Source: Actinomycetota bacterium (GTDB taxonomy: Bacteria; Cyanobacteriota; Vampirovibrionia; Obscuribacterales; Obscuribacteraceae). From it: a stretch of 7,515 bases of DNA. A program made the translations under genes and the position numbers. Every line of letters starts with the position of its first letter. The stretch's first letter is position 1. The DNA lies in assembly GCA_903970355.1 (NCBI GenBank), contig CAJCIF010000100.1, forward strand, positions 1 to 7,515, written 5' to 3'. This document shows, piece after piece, positions 1-5,281 of the stretch. The notes below the pieces were generated by a model, which was not told where the DNA came from, did not search any database, and saw only the letters and a list, made by a program, of their open reading frames with translations.

Positions 1-158
1 GCTGCTTTGTCGAGCATGCCGGCCACGGTGGTACTATTTGCGCGCCAATCGCAAAAGCAGTGCTGGAAAAATTCTTTGATCTGGAAAGAGCGCAGCATCC
101 TGAGGAAAAGTTAGCCAAACAACCAAAACCTTTGAAAGCCAAGAAAAAATCTCATTAG
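1..158 (+). CDS. mrdA: Penicillin-binding protein 2 (class B), C-terminal fragment
   Basis: This is the 3' end of a gene that begins before the window; the reading frame starts with the codon at position 3 and ends at TAG 156-158. The 51 visible residues include EHAGHGGTICAPIAKAVLEK, which matches the end of the transpeptidase domain of PBP2-type class B penicillin-binding proteins, where a VxVEHGGHGG-like strand is followed by the APIAKAVLE helix. These enzymes cross-link peptidoglycan in the periplasm during cell elongation and are anchored by an N-terminal helix that is not seen here. A basic, lysine- and proline-rich tail of about 22 residues follows the domain. The catalytic SxxK, SxN and KTG motifs lie upstream, outside the window. 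PBP2 (mrdA) rather than PBP3 (ftsI) is inferred from the GGHGG sequence style. Confidence 0.8.
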   Translation, partial: CFVEHAGHGGTICAPIAKAVLEKFFDLERAQHPEEKLAKQPKPLKAKKKSH

Positions 159-204
159 CTGCAAAATTAATCACAGTTGTCACGTAGTTCCCCCATAAGG
201 CTTA

Positions 205-233
205 TTTACAAATGCTTCCAGCATCGACATAAT
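205..233 (+). promoter_or_regulatory. Sigma70-like promoter for the coiled-coil gene
   Basis: TTTACA at 205-210 and CATAAT at 228-233 are separated by exactly 17 bp. Each hexamer matches the sigma70 consensus at five of six positions. The predicted start point near 240 would give a leader of about 20 nt before the ATG at 262. This is a pattern match only. Confidence 0.5.
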
Positions 234-249
234 TTGGAAGCTTGATGCC

Positions 250-256
250 GGAGGGG
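250..256 (+). promoter_or_regulatory. Strong Shine-Dalgarno site
   Basis: GGAGGGG at 250-256 lies 5 nt before ATG 262. It is the strongest ribosome binding site in the window and fixes the start of the 220-residue protein. Confidence 0.7.
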
Positions 257-261
257 GGCTA

Positions 262-924
262 ATGGCTCAAACAGATATTATTGTAGAAACTACTAGCGTT
301 TCTTTAGATGACTTGCTAGCCGCCTTAAAAGGCGATGCGGTTGACGACACTATAGACAGTGACGAACTGAGTGATAACGAGGTTTTCATCCTCTCAGACT
401 TCTCCGCCAAGGAAGAAGACGAGACGACAGCCGAATTTGCCAAGATTCGCTTGCGGCCACCAATGGCTCCTGCTGAAAGAAAAGAAGAACTCGTCACCCA
501 TAAGCAGCTTTATACATTGTTCGACAACTTTGTCGAGCGCTTGAAACAAGAACAAATTGTTCCGGAAAAACCACAAACGGATACGCAAAGTATTCAATTG
601 AAGGTTAGCGATCGAACGGATGAAATAGAAGAATTGAAATCGCTTTTAATTGAAGCGCAAGAAACCATCATCAAGCTTCTCACCGATCGTGTTGAAGATC
701 GTTCCAAGATTGCAATGTTGGAGGCGCAAATCAAATATTTGCCGATGCAAAAGTACACTGAAACGCATGCCGATCAGTTGCGAAGCGATCAAGAAAGCAT
801 AAAAATGGAACTGAGCAAAGTGCAAAGCGCATTGAATCACAAAAATAGTCAGTCGCGCTTGAGAGAAGCTGTCGAGCCTAAGCCAAACCTGTTTGCTCGA
901 TTTTTGAAATTTATTGGCCGCTAG
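262..924 (+). CDS. Unrecognised acidic coiled-coil protein with basic amphipathic C-terminus
   Basis: I do not recognise a family for this 220-residue protein. Residues 24-60 are strongly acidic (runs of D and E) and probably disordered. Residues 63-80 are proline-rich and basic. Two heptad-rich stretches, about 111-160 and 168-203, look like coiled coil. The last 13 residues, PNLFARFLKFIGR, would form a short basic amphipathic helix of the kind that docks on membranes. There is no signal peptide or transmembrane segment, so the protein is probably cytoplasmic and perhaps membrane-associated. The start is supported by a strong Shine-Dalgarno site and an upstream promoter. A 45-residue single-helix membrane protein starts 6 bp downstream and is probably co-transcribed, which suggests a partner at the inner membrane. 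A structural or scaffolding role is inference only. Confidence 0.8.
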   Translation: MAQTDIIVETTSVSLDDLLAALKGDAVDDTIDSDELSDNEVFILSDFSAKEEDETTAEFAKIRLRPPMAPAERKEELVTHKQLYTLFDNFVERLKQEQIVPEKPQTDTQSIQLKVSDRTDEIEELKSLLIEAQETIIKLLTDRVEDRSKIAMLEAQIKYLPMQKYTETHADQLRSDQESIKMELSKVQSALNHKNSQSRLREAVEPKPNLFARFLKFIGR

Positions 925-930
925 TCCACG

Positions 931-1068
931 ATGCAATTTAAGCGCGGCTATCTTATATGGGCATTGCTTGGTAATTTTGTCGGACTGGCAATTTTGCTGG
1001 CAGTTATGTATTTGGTTCCTCCCCACCATAAAATGCCGATTACCGGGCCAGGGCAATCTGCACCTTAG
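931..1068 (+). CDS. Small single-pass membrane protein (45 aa)
   Basis: The frame from ATG 931 to TAG 1066-1068 encodes 45 residues: a short basic N-terminus (MQFKRGYLIW), one hydrophobic helix at about residues 8-29 (rich in L, A, V and I), then a short tail rich in proline and histidine (VPPHHKMPITGPGQSAP). Positive charge before the helix predicts the N-terminus inside and the tail outside. It starts 6 bp after the preceding stop and has no obvious Shine-Dalgarno site, so translation may be coupled to the upstream gene. Its stop overlaps the stop of the convergent thioredoxin gene by 4 bp (TTAG, 1065-1068). No family is recognised. The clean membrane topology and tight packing argue that it is real, but it is short and could be spurious. 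Confidence 0.5.
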   Translation: MQFKRGYLIWALLGNFVGLAILLAVMYLVPPHHKMPITGPGQSAP

Positions 1069-2303
1069 CCCTTGTGCAAAAATTTCTCTCTCACCAGGTT
1101 AACTGCAAGTCCGATCAAAATCACGGATAGGCAGCCGCCTACTATGATTGCAAGGACCAATTCATTCCATTTCAAAGTTTCTAAATACCAGACCAGTTGC
1201 ACAGGACGAAATTGCCTCGCCGCGGCAGCATCGTATAACAGCATTTCCCGCATGGTTTTTGTATTGCTAAATTTGAAACCATAATCGGCAATTGAGTTAG
1301 CGATATCATCTTTTCCAATCGCTAAATACGTAGCGTATAAAAAAGCAATTTTGCGGCACAGCATGTATTGTTCTTCATCAGTTTTGCTCTTTGCCTCTGT
1401 CATTTTTATGCTTTCAAGCGGCTCTGGATAGAGATAGGTAATTTCTCCCCAGCGTTTTTCTCTCAGAAGAAGGAGCGCTATCAAATTGGCACAATCCTTT
1501 AAATCTTCCTTTTGATTTGGATCCAGCTTCGCCTCTTCAAACCAGCGCAGAATTGAGTCGTTGTCATCGAGTACTGAACTAAGAACACACCAATTGACTC
1601 GATTTTTCCCTTGCATTTGATTTCGAATGGCCAGGAATTGTGCTCGTGCTGACGGATCATGCGCAACCAATTTATGCATGCCAAATGCCATTTCCATCAA
1701 GCTGGGATGCACCGGTTTGCCACTCAGGCAACGATCCGTAAGCCAAAGGTACTGTTCGGTAGCAACTGGAAATTGCATTCTGTTGGTAGCTGTTTTGGCG
1801 AGCTCAAATCGCGCCTTAGACTCTGATTCTTCATCACCTTTTGTTTGTGCATCAGCAACTTCTTCTTCTAAAGATTGAACGGTATCTTTACCTGTTTTGA
1901 CCTCATTCAGCCAATCCATTAATTGACTCGCTTCTTGATAGCCGCCCTGCCGCTGCATCTCAGCCATATTTGCCTTAGGATTGAAAACTACAATCGTCGG
2001 CATCCCATCAATTCGGTACTGCTCAGCAATCTTCGTTTCTTTATCCACATCGATTTGCAATGCGATCGCATTTGCCTTAATCCAAGCAAGCAAGTGCGGT
2101 TCGGGCCACGTGTCAGAGTCCATCGCGTGACACGGCTCACACCAGACCGCCACAAAATCCACAATCAGTAACTTGTTTTCCTTTTGGGCCAATGCAGCAG
2201 CATCCGCAAACGACAAATCCGAAAACACAGCTGGATGAGCAAAAACAGCAGCCGCCCCAAAGACAAAGCTGAATAAAGTCGTTAACAACGCCAAACGAAA
2301 CAT
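1065..2303 (-). CDS. Exported thioredoxin-fold protein with C-terminal membrane anchor
   Basis: The 412-residue product has a typical signal peptide (residues 1-22, ending AAAVFA), then a thioredoxin domain at about 28-135. The domain contains the redox-active WCEPC at 54-58 and the cis-proline in GMPT (P102). The flanking sequence (LLIVDFVAVWCEPCHAMD) resembles the thioredoxin_7/DsbD C-terminal class. Residues about 140-375 are helical and partly TPR-like (around 165-190). One hydrophobic segment at about 382-402 is followed by a basic end, which predicts a membrane anchor with the redox domain in the periplasm. A thiol-disulfide exchange role on exported proteins is inferred from the motif. 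No DsbB, DsbD or cytochrome c maturation partner is nearby. The neighbouring gene converges on it, and the REP island lies just upstream. No Shine-Dalgarno site is visible before the start. Confidence 0.85.
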   Translation of the reverse strand: MFRLALLTTLFSFVFGAAAVFAHPAVFSDLSFADAAALAQKENKLLIVDFVAVWCEPCHAMDSDTWPEPHLLAWIKANAIALQIDVDKETKIAEQYRIDGMPTIVVFNPKANMAEMQRQGGYQEASQLMDWLNEVKTGKDTVQSLEEEVADAQTKGDEESESKARFELAKTATNRMQFPVATEQYLWLTDRCLSGKPVHPSLMEMAFGMHKLVAHDPSARAQFLAIRNQMQGKNRVNWCVLSSVLDDNDSILRWFEEAKLDPNQKEDLKDCANLIALLLLREKRWGEITYLYPEPLESIKMTEAKSKTDEEQYMLCRKIAFLYATYLAIGKDDIANSIADYGFKFSNTKTMREMLLYDAAAARQFRPVQLVWYLETLKWNELVLAIIVGGCLSVILIGLAVNLVREKFLHKG

Positions 2304-2312
2304 AGTCTTTGC

Positions 2313-2318
2313 ATTATA
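2313..2318 (-). promoter_or_regulatory. Possible -10 element just upstream of the thioredoxin gene
   Basis: A perfect TATAAT lies on the minus strand 9 nt before the ATG at 2303. Transcription starting at the usual distance would give a leader of only 3-4 nt, that is, an essentially leaderless message, which would fit the missing Shine-Dalgarno site. No TTGACA-like -35 is present at 16-18 bp spacing, so the match may be chance. Confidence 0.25.
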
Positions 2319-2319
2319 T

Positions 2320-2400
2320 AGGTACGCGGCCGCGATATGGCGAGCCGGGATATGGCGTATTCCAACAACGGGACGTATAGGCGGATATGGCGTATTGCGT
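2320..2400. repeat. Degenerate short-period repeat, left array of the REP island
   Basis: The 14-mer GGATATGGCGTATT occurs at 2348-2361 and again at 2383-2396, 35 bp apart. A shorter copy, GATATGGCG, lies at 2334-2342, and a diverged copy lies around 2371-2382. Read on the minus strand, the stretch continues directly out of the CTACA end of the REP at 2401-2424 as units of roughly 15-18 bp that often end in GCC. It contains no gene. Confidence 0.5.
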
Positions 2401-2424
2401 TGTAGGGGCGGCTTTAGCCGCCCG
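2401..2424 (-). repeat. REP palindrome, copy 1 (inverted)
   Basis: A 24-bp GC-rich element with core GGGCGGCTTTAGCCGCCC, an 8-bp stem with a 2-nt loop, and a TGTAG flank on one side. The CTACA end points left. It is identical to the other two copies in the window. GTAGGGGC...GCCCC-type REPs are widespread in bacteria that carry RAYT genes. Confidence 0.85.
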
Positions 2425-2467
2425 CCAACTTTGGTTCATCCGATTACTTCGGATCGAACTAACTTCA

Positions 2468-2491
2468 CGGGCGGCTAAAGCCGCCCCTACA
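2468..2491 (+). repeat. REP palindrome, copy 2
   Basis: Exact copy of the 24-bp REP, with the CTACA end pointing right toward the 3' end of the transposase gene. It is in direct orientation to copy 3 on the other side of that gene and inverted relative to copy 1. The adjoining 17-bp array starts on its last four bases (TACA). Confidence 0.85.
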
Positions 2492-2589
2492 ATGATGTAG
2501 CCCGTACAATGATGTCGCTCATACAACGATGTAGCCCGTACAACGATGTCGCTCATACAACGATGTCGCCCCGTACAATGCCGCCCGCA
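2488..2589 (+). repeat. Tandem array of 17-bp units, with a 34-bp higher-order period
   Basis: The units are TACAATGATGTAGCCCG (2488-2504), TACAATGATGTCGCTCA (2505-2521), TACAACGATGTAGCCCG (2522-2538), TACAACGATGTCGCTCA (2539-2555), an 18-bp unit (2556-2573) and a diverged 16-bp unit (2574-2589). Two unit types alternate, so the first four units form two 34-bp dimers that differ only by T/C at position 6 of each unit. There are no unique spacers, so this is not a CRISPR. The array covers the stop codon and last codons of the transposase gene. Confidence 0.85.
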
Positions 2590-3071
2590 CAATGTATTTC
2601 GGGGTTTGAATCGCAATTTAACTCGTCGAGCGACCAATTGATTGGATTGTCTACGATGTACTGACGCACACGCAACAAATCGCTCTGATTTCGAATGATG
2701 TGCTCGAAAAAACCACGTTGCCAAAGAATTACTTTTGTTGCATTAGTTGCCCGAATTTTAGATGTAGAGCGTGCTTTGAACGCAGCTACAATTGCTGAAA
2801 GCGATCTATCGTTATCATCATTCAGCCACACAATGGCGTGCAAATGATTCGGCATGAGAACCCAATGGTCTAACGAAACTCTATGAGTTTGGACCATGTC
2901 TTCCCAACACGAAGCGATGATTGATCCAAATCGACTTACCTCCATTTCGAAGTCAACGATGCGTCCAAAGATGCATTGTTTGTTGTAAGAACACAACGTT
3001 AAGTAATAGGCTCCCGGTTGGCAATAGTCGAAACCAGGAAGTCTAAGAGATTTGCGTTTTAGGTTATCCAT
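2553..3071 (-). CDS. REP-associated tyrosine transposase (RAYT, Y1/HUH family)
   Basis: The 172-residue protein has the RAYT/TnpA-REP order of motifs: N-terminal LRLPGFDYCQPGAYYLTLCS (10-29), the metal-binding HUH motif as MPNHLHAI (H76 and H78), SLSAIVAAFKARST (90-103), the WQRGFFEHIIRN segment (117-128), and the catalytic tyrosine in RQYIVDNPINW (Y138). These enzymes nick and rejoin single-stranded DNA at REP hairpins and are thought to spread REPs. All catalytic residues are present, so the gene looks intact. Three identical REPs flank it, which fits a domesticated or recently active RAYT and its substrate. The last roughly 20 residues do not look like family sequence, and the final codons fall in the tandem array. 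No Shine-Dalgarno site is visible. A small palindrome, CGATAA/TTATCG (3075-3089), lies just before the start. Confidence 0.92.
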   Translation of the reverse strand: MDNLKRKSLRLPGFDYCQPGAYYLTLCSYNKQCIFGRIVDFEMEVSRFGSIIASCWEDMVQTHRVSLDHWVLMPNHLHAIVWLNDDNDRSLSAIVAAFKARSTSKIRATNATKVILWQRGFFEHIIRNQSDLLRVRQYIVDNPINWSLDELNCDSNPEIHCAGGIVRGDIVV

Positions 3072-3128
3072 TTATCGATAACGTTTATCGACGTGTATTA
3101 GTTCATTTACGAAATGGCATTGATAGGA

Positions 3129-3152
3129 CGGGCGGCTAAAGCCGCCCCTACA
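3129..3152 (+). repeat. REP palindrome, copy 3
   Basis: Exact copy of the 24-bp REP, 58 bp upstream of the transposase start codon (transposase is on the minus strand). The CTACA end points right into the 17-bp array. With copy 2 it brackets the transposase as a direct repeat. Confidence 0.85.
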
Positions 3153-3315
3153 ATTGCGAGCCCGAGACAATTGCGAGCCCGAGACAATTGCGAGTCCAAG
3201 CAGTTTGCAAGCCCAAGACAATGCGAGCCCAAACCGTTTGCAAGCCCACGACAATCACGAGCCCACATCGTTGCACGACAGTCGCGACCACAACCACACC
3301 ATTTGCAAGCACACA
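3150..3315 (+). repeat. Degenerate array of 17-bp units on the far side of the transposase
   Basis: Starting on the last bases of REP copy 3, ACAATTGCGAGCCCGAG occurs at 3150-3166 and 3167-3183. It is followed by ACAATTGCGAGTCCAAG (3184-3200), CAGTTTGCAAGCCCAAG (3201-3217), a 16-bp unit (3218-3233), CCGTTTGCAAGCCCACG (3234-3250) and ACAATCACGAGCCCACA (3251-3267). Beyond this come strongly diverged copies, including CCATTTGCAAGCACACA at 3299-3315. Divergence increases away from the REP. Several open frames run through it on both strands, but they are by-products of the repeat. Confidence 0.8.
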
Positions 3316-3500
3316 ACGATGCTCTTCGTACAAATCAACTTAAGTGAAAAATTGGTATCGACAATTAACGACAACGTCCTATCCCTCCCAGTAGATTATT
3401 TTGATTTTTGCTTGACGCATCTGGCTCTACTGAGCTATACGTGAGATAGTCATATAAGAGAGTTGGTCTCTTTGACTTTACTAAAGGTTGCAAGCAAAAC
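3316..3500 (+). promoter_or_regulatory. Promoter and leader region of the TPR gene
   Basis: TTGACG at 3412-3417 and TATACG at 3436-3441, spaced 18 bp apart, form a plausible sigma70 promoter. A second -10-like TATAAG lies at 3453-3458. In the predicted leader, AAGAGA (3456-3461) can pair with TCTCTT (3467-3472) around a GTTGG loop. AAAGG at 3483-3487 is a weak ribosome binding site, 13 nt before the ATG. The rest of the stretch shows nothing recognisable. Confidence 0.35.
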
Positions 3501-4070
3501 ATGAGTTGGGATGAGTTACGGACTTCCGCGGAAAAAGCCTTTTCGGCTGGTCATTTTTCAGTTGCAGAAATGCAATGGTTTTGTGCTTTGCAAGAGGCGG
3601 AAGAATTTGAGCGCACCGATCGTCGTCTCGCCTACACAATTGAACGTTTTGCAGAAGCTTGTTGGCGCATCGACCGCCACGTCCAGGCAGAGGCATTGGC
3701 CCGTCGCTTAGTACGGCTTTTTGAAAAATCTTTTGGTCCCGATCATCTCGACACTGCTACCGTGGTTTATAACCTGGCAATCGTTTGCCATGCTCAAAAG
3801 AAATACCCGGAAGCGGAAACGCTTTATATGAGGGCGCTGGGCACCCGCCGAAATCAACTCGGTGACAAGCATGCCGATACTCTTTCAATTTTAGAAAACT
3901 ATGCCAACCTGCTTGAAACACTAAATCGCGGCGCCGAAGCAAAACATTTGCGTGTGGTTGCCAAAGGATTGTCCGTGAATCATTGGAAGCGTTCCGGAGT
4001 TTTTCCGGCATTTCAAGAGCCGGATGATAGCGAATTTGAAGTGCAAGGGGCGAGCTTAAGCGAGAAGTAG
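3501..4070 (+). CDS. TPR protein, kinesin-light-chain-like repeats
   Basis: The 189-residue protein is mostly tetratricopeptide repeats at about residues 3-36, 43-76, 85-118 and 127-158. The third and fourth have the kinesin-light-chain (TPR_12) style, for example HLDTATVVYNLAIV followed by YPEAETLYMRAL, then HADTLSILENYANLL. A polar tail of about 30 residues follows. There is no signal peptide or membrane segment, so the protein is probably cytoplasmic. TPRs mediate protein-protein contacts, and no catalytic domain is attached, so the partner and function are unknown. ATG 3501 is chosen because the helical repeat begins at once after it; the ATG at 3511 is out of frame. The gene stops 2 bp before the stop of the convergent serpin gene, with no room for a terminator between them. 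Confidence 0.85.
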   Translation: MSWDELRTSAEKAFSAGHFSVAEMQWFCALQEAEEFERTDRRLAYTIERFAEACWRIDRHVQAEALARRLVRLFEKSFGPDHLDTATVVYNLAIVCHAQKKYPEAETLYMRALGTRRNQLGDKHADTLSILENYANLLETLNRGAEAKHLRVVAKGLSVNHWKRSGVFPAFQEPDDSEFEVQGASLSEK

Positions 4071-4072
4071 GA

Positions 4073-5281
4073 CTAAGGCTCATTGACAAGGCCAAGGAAT
4101 AGTAAACTTCCTGTCCCTTCTTCCTTTAAGGCAATAATGAATGGCCTGTCCACTTTAAATTCCAGTGGTTTGGGTTTGGCGGCTGACATGGCTCGGACGT
4201 GCATCACAATTGCGGTTGCCGCAGCCGCTTCTGTTCCTTCTTCATTGACATCGATAAATGTTTTTTGGATGGCCCTGCCCACATAGGCAGGCGTAGAAGA
4301 TAGTGCTTTGAAATTCGCTGAACGCGGACTAAAACAATTGGTCATACCCATGCGTTCCAAAATTGGCTTCAGCTCTTCCGAAAAGGAAATCCGAAATCGT
4401 GGCAATTCCAGATTGACTTCCTCCTCATGCAAACCTTTTGTAATAGCTGCCCATCCTTTTGCATCCAGCTCCCGGCAAATATCAGAGGCCTTTTTATCAC
4501 GACCCGGCAAAAGGACAATCAAGCTCTCTGCTCCTTGATATGGCAGAGAAAGGGCTTCAAAATTCTCTCCTTTACAATACGGATATTTGGTCTCATGCTT
4601 CATCATCGGCACTTCCTTAACCGTGCCGTTCTCCAGATGGAAAGCACTATCTGCGGTATCAGTCTTTTTGAAAGCAGACTGCCACAACCCCTTAAAATAA
4701 ACGGCATTGAGTAATACAGCGCAATCTCCCGCTCTCAATCGTTCTATGAGAATAGGAATACGCCCTTGTGTCTTTTCGCTCACCCAACCGTTTATGGTCT
4801 TAACAGAGTCAGGCTCAAGAAAACTCAAATTCCTTACTTCCGCTTTATAGCTCTCTTCAACACTCTGCGTGAAAGATTTCAGTACCGGAAAATCCTTATC
4901 AACGAAAATTGCGTTAGCGATTTTGAGCTGCACTTTGGTTTCAGCATTCATGGCACCCAAACTTTTTGCATTAGCCTGATTTAGTTCGGTAAGACTGTCA
5001 CCGACTTTTAGAACACGAAGGATTTCTGCACGTGTACTGGCTTCCGCTCCATTTGCGAGCATCGACAAAGCCACGAATGCACCATAAGGTGAAATGACAA
5101 CGTTGCCATTGTTGCTTCGCACAGATTCGCGCAAAAAATCAAAAGCGAACATGTCCGAGGTGGTGGCGGCAAACGACGCACCATGGAAAATGAGACCGAG
5201 AAAACAAGCAACCGCAATAAGTATGCAGTTATGTGCTGGCTTCAACCGCCTCTTCGATGCGTTTAAAGATTGGTCCTTCAT
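4073..5281 (-). CDS. Secreted serpin (serine protease inhibitor family)
   Basis: From ATG 5281 the product has 402 residues. A hydrophobic core (about 19-37) ending in HGASFA predicts signal peptidase cleavage after residue 38, leaving a mature serpin of about 364 residues, a normal length. Serpin landmarks are the NVVISPYGAF breach/shutter helix (about 60-69), the hinge EEGTEAAAATA (347-357) with the small residues needed for loop insertion, and the family signature FKVDRPFIIAL (375-385). Such proteins trap proteases by inserting the cleaved reactive loop into a beta sheet. Counting 17 residues from the hinge puts P1 at Arg363; a Met365-Ser366 pair two residues later is the alternative. The frame stays open to an ATG at 5323, but that would overlap metG by 95 bp, versus 53 bp from 5281. 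A TTG at 5245 after AAGAGG is a third option and still keeps the signal peptide. Confidence 0.9.
   Translation of the reverse strand: MKDQSLNASKRRLKPAHNCILIAVACFLGLIFHGASFAATTSDMFAFDFLRESVRSNNGNVVISPYGAFVALSMLANGAEASTRAEILRVLKVGDSLTELNQANAKSLGAMNAETKVQLKIANAIFVDKDFPVLKSFTQSVEESYKAEVRNLSFLEPDSVKTINGWVSEKTQGRIPILIERLRAGDCAVLLNAVYFKGLWQSAFKKTDTADSAFHLENGTVKEVPMMKHETKYPYCKGENFEALSLPYQGAESLIVLLPGRDKKASDICRELDAKGWAAITKGLHEEEVNLELPRFRISFSEELKPILERMGMTNCFSPRSANFKALSSTPAYVGRAIQKTFIDVNEEGTEAAAATAIVMHVRAMSAAKPKPLEFKVDRPFIIALKEEGTGSLLFLGLVNEP

Larger units (their letters stand above)
2400..2492. repeat. Inverted REP pair with nested hairpin (cruciform)
   Basis: The 24-bp REP at 2401-2424 is the exact reverse complement of 2468-2491, and one further base pair (2400/2492) extends the arm to 25 bp. 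The 43-nt interior holds a second hairpin: ATCCGA at 2438-2443 pairs with TCGGAT at 2449-2454 around a TTACT loop. GTTC (2434-2437) and GAAC (2456-2459) extend this stem past a single bulged C. Each arm is itself a palindrome. The arrangement resembles the paired REPs (BIMEs) linked to RAYT transposases. Confidence 0.85.

Noticed and set aside
646..1056. 136-codon minus-strand open frame antisense to the coiled-coil gene
   Set aside because: It is a shadow of the 262-924 gene, which has a promoter, Shine-Dalgarno site and plausible protein features; the antisense product looks random.
1059..1080. TGCAC/GTGCA hairpin followed by AAAAATTT as a terminator
   Set aside because: A 5-bp stem with a 10-nt loop and no immediate T-run on either strand is too weak.
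2488..2589. Short regular repeats as a possible CRISPR array
   Set aside because: The repeats are 17 bp, directly adjacent, with no unique spacers and no cas genes.
2314..2724. 136-codon minus-strand open frame over the REP pair and the transposase 3' end
   Set aside because: It lies in another frame of the transposase and the repeats; the sequence is arginine- and cysteine-rich by-product with no recognisable domain.
3072..3444. Several open frames of 60-96 codons on both strands across the 3150-3315 array
   Set aside because: They are translations of the 17-bp repeat in different frames, have repeat-like composition, overlap one another and show no family resemblance or ribosome binding site.
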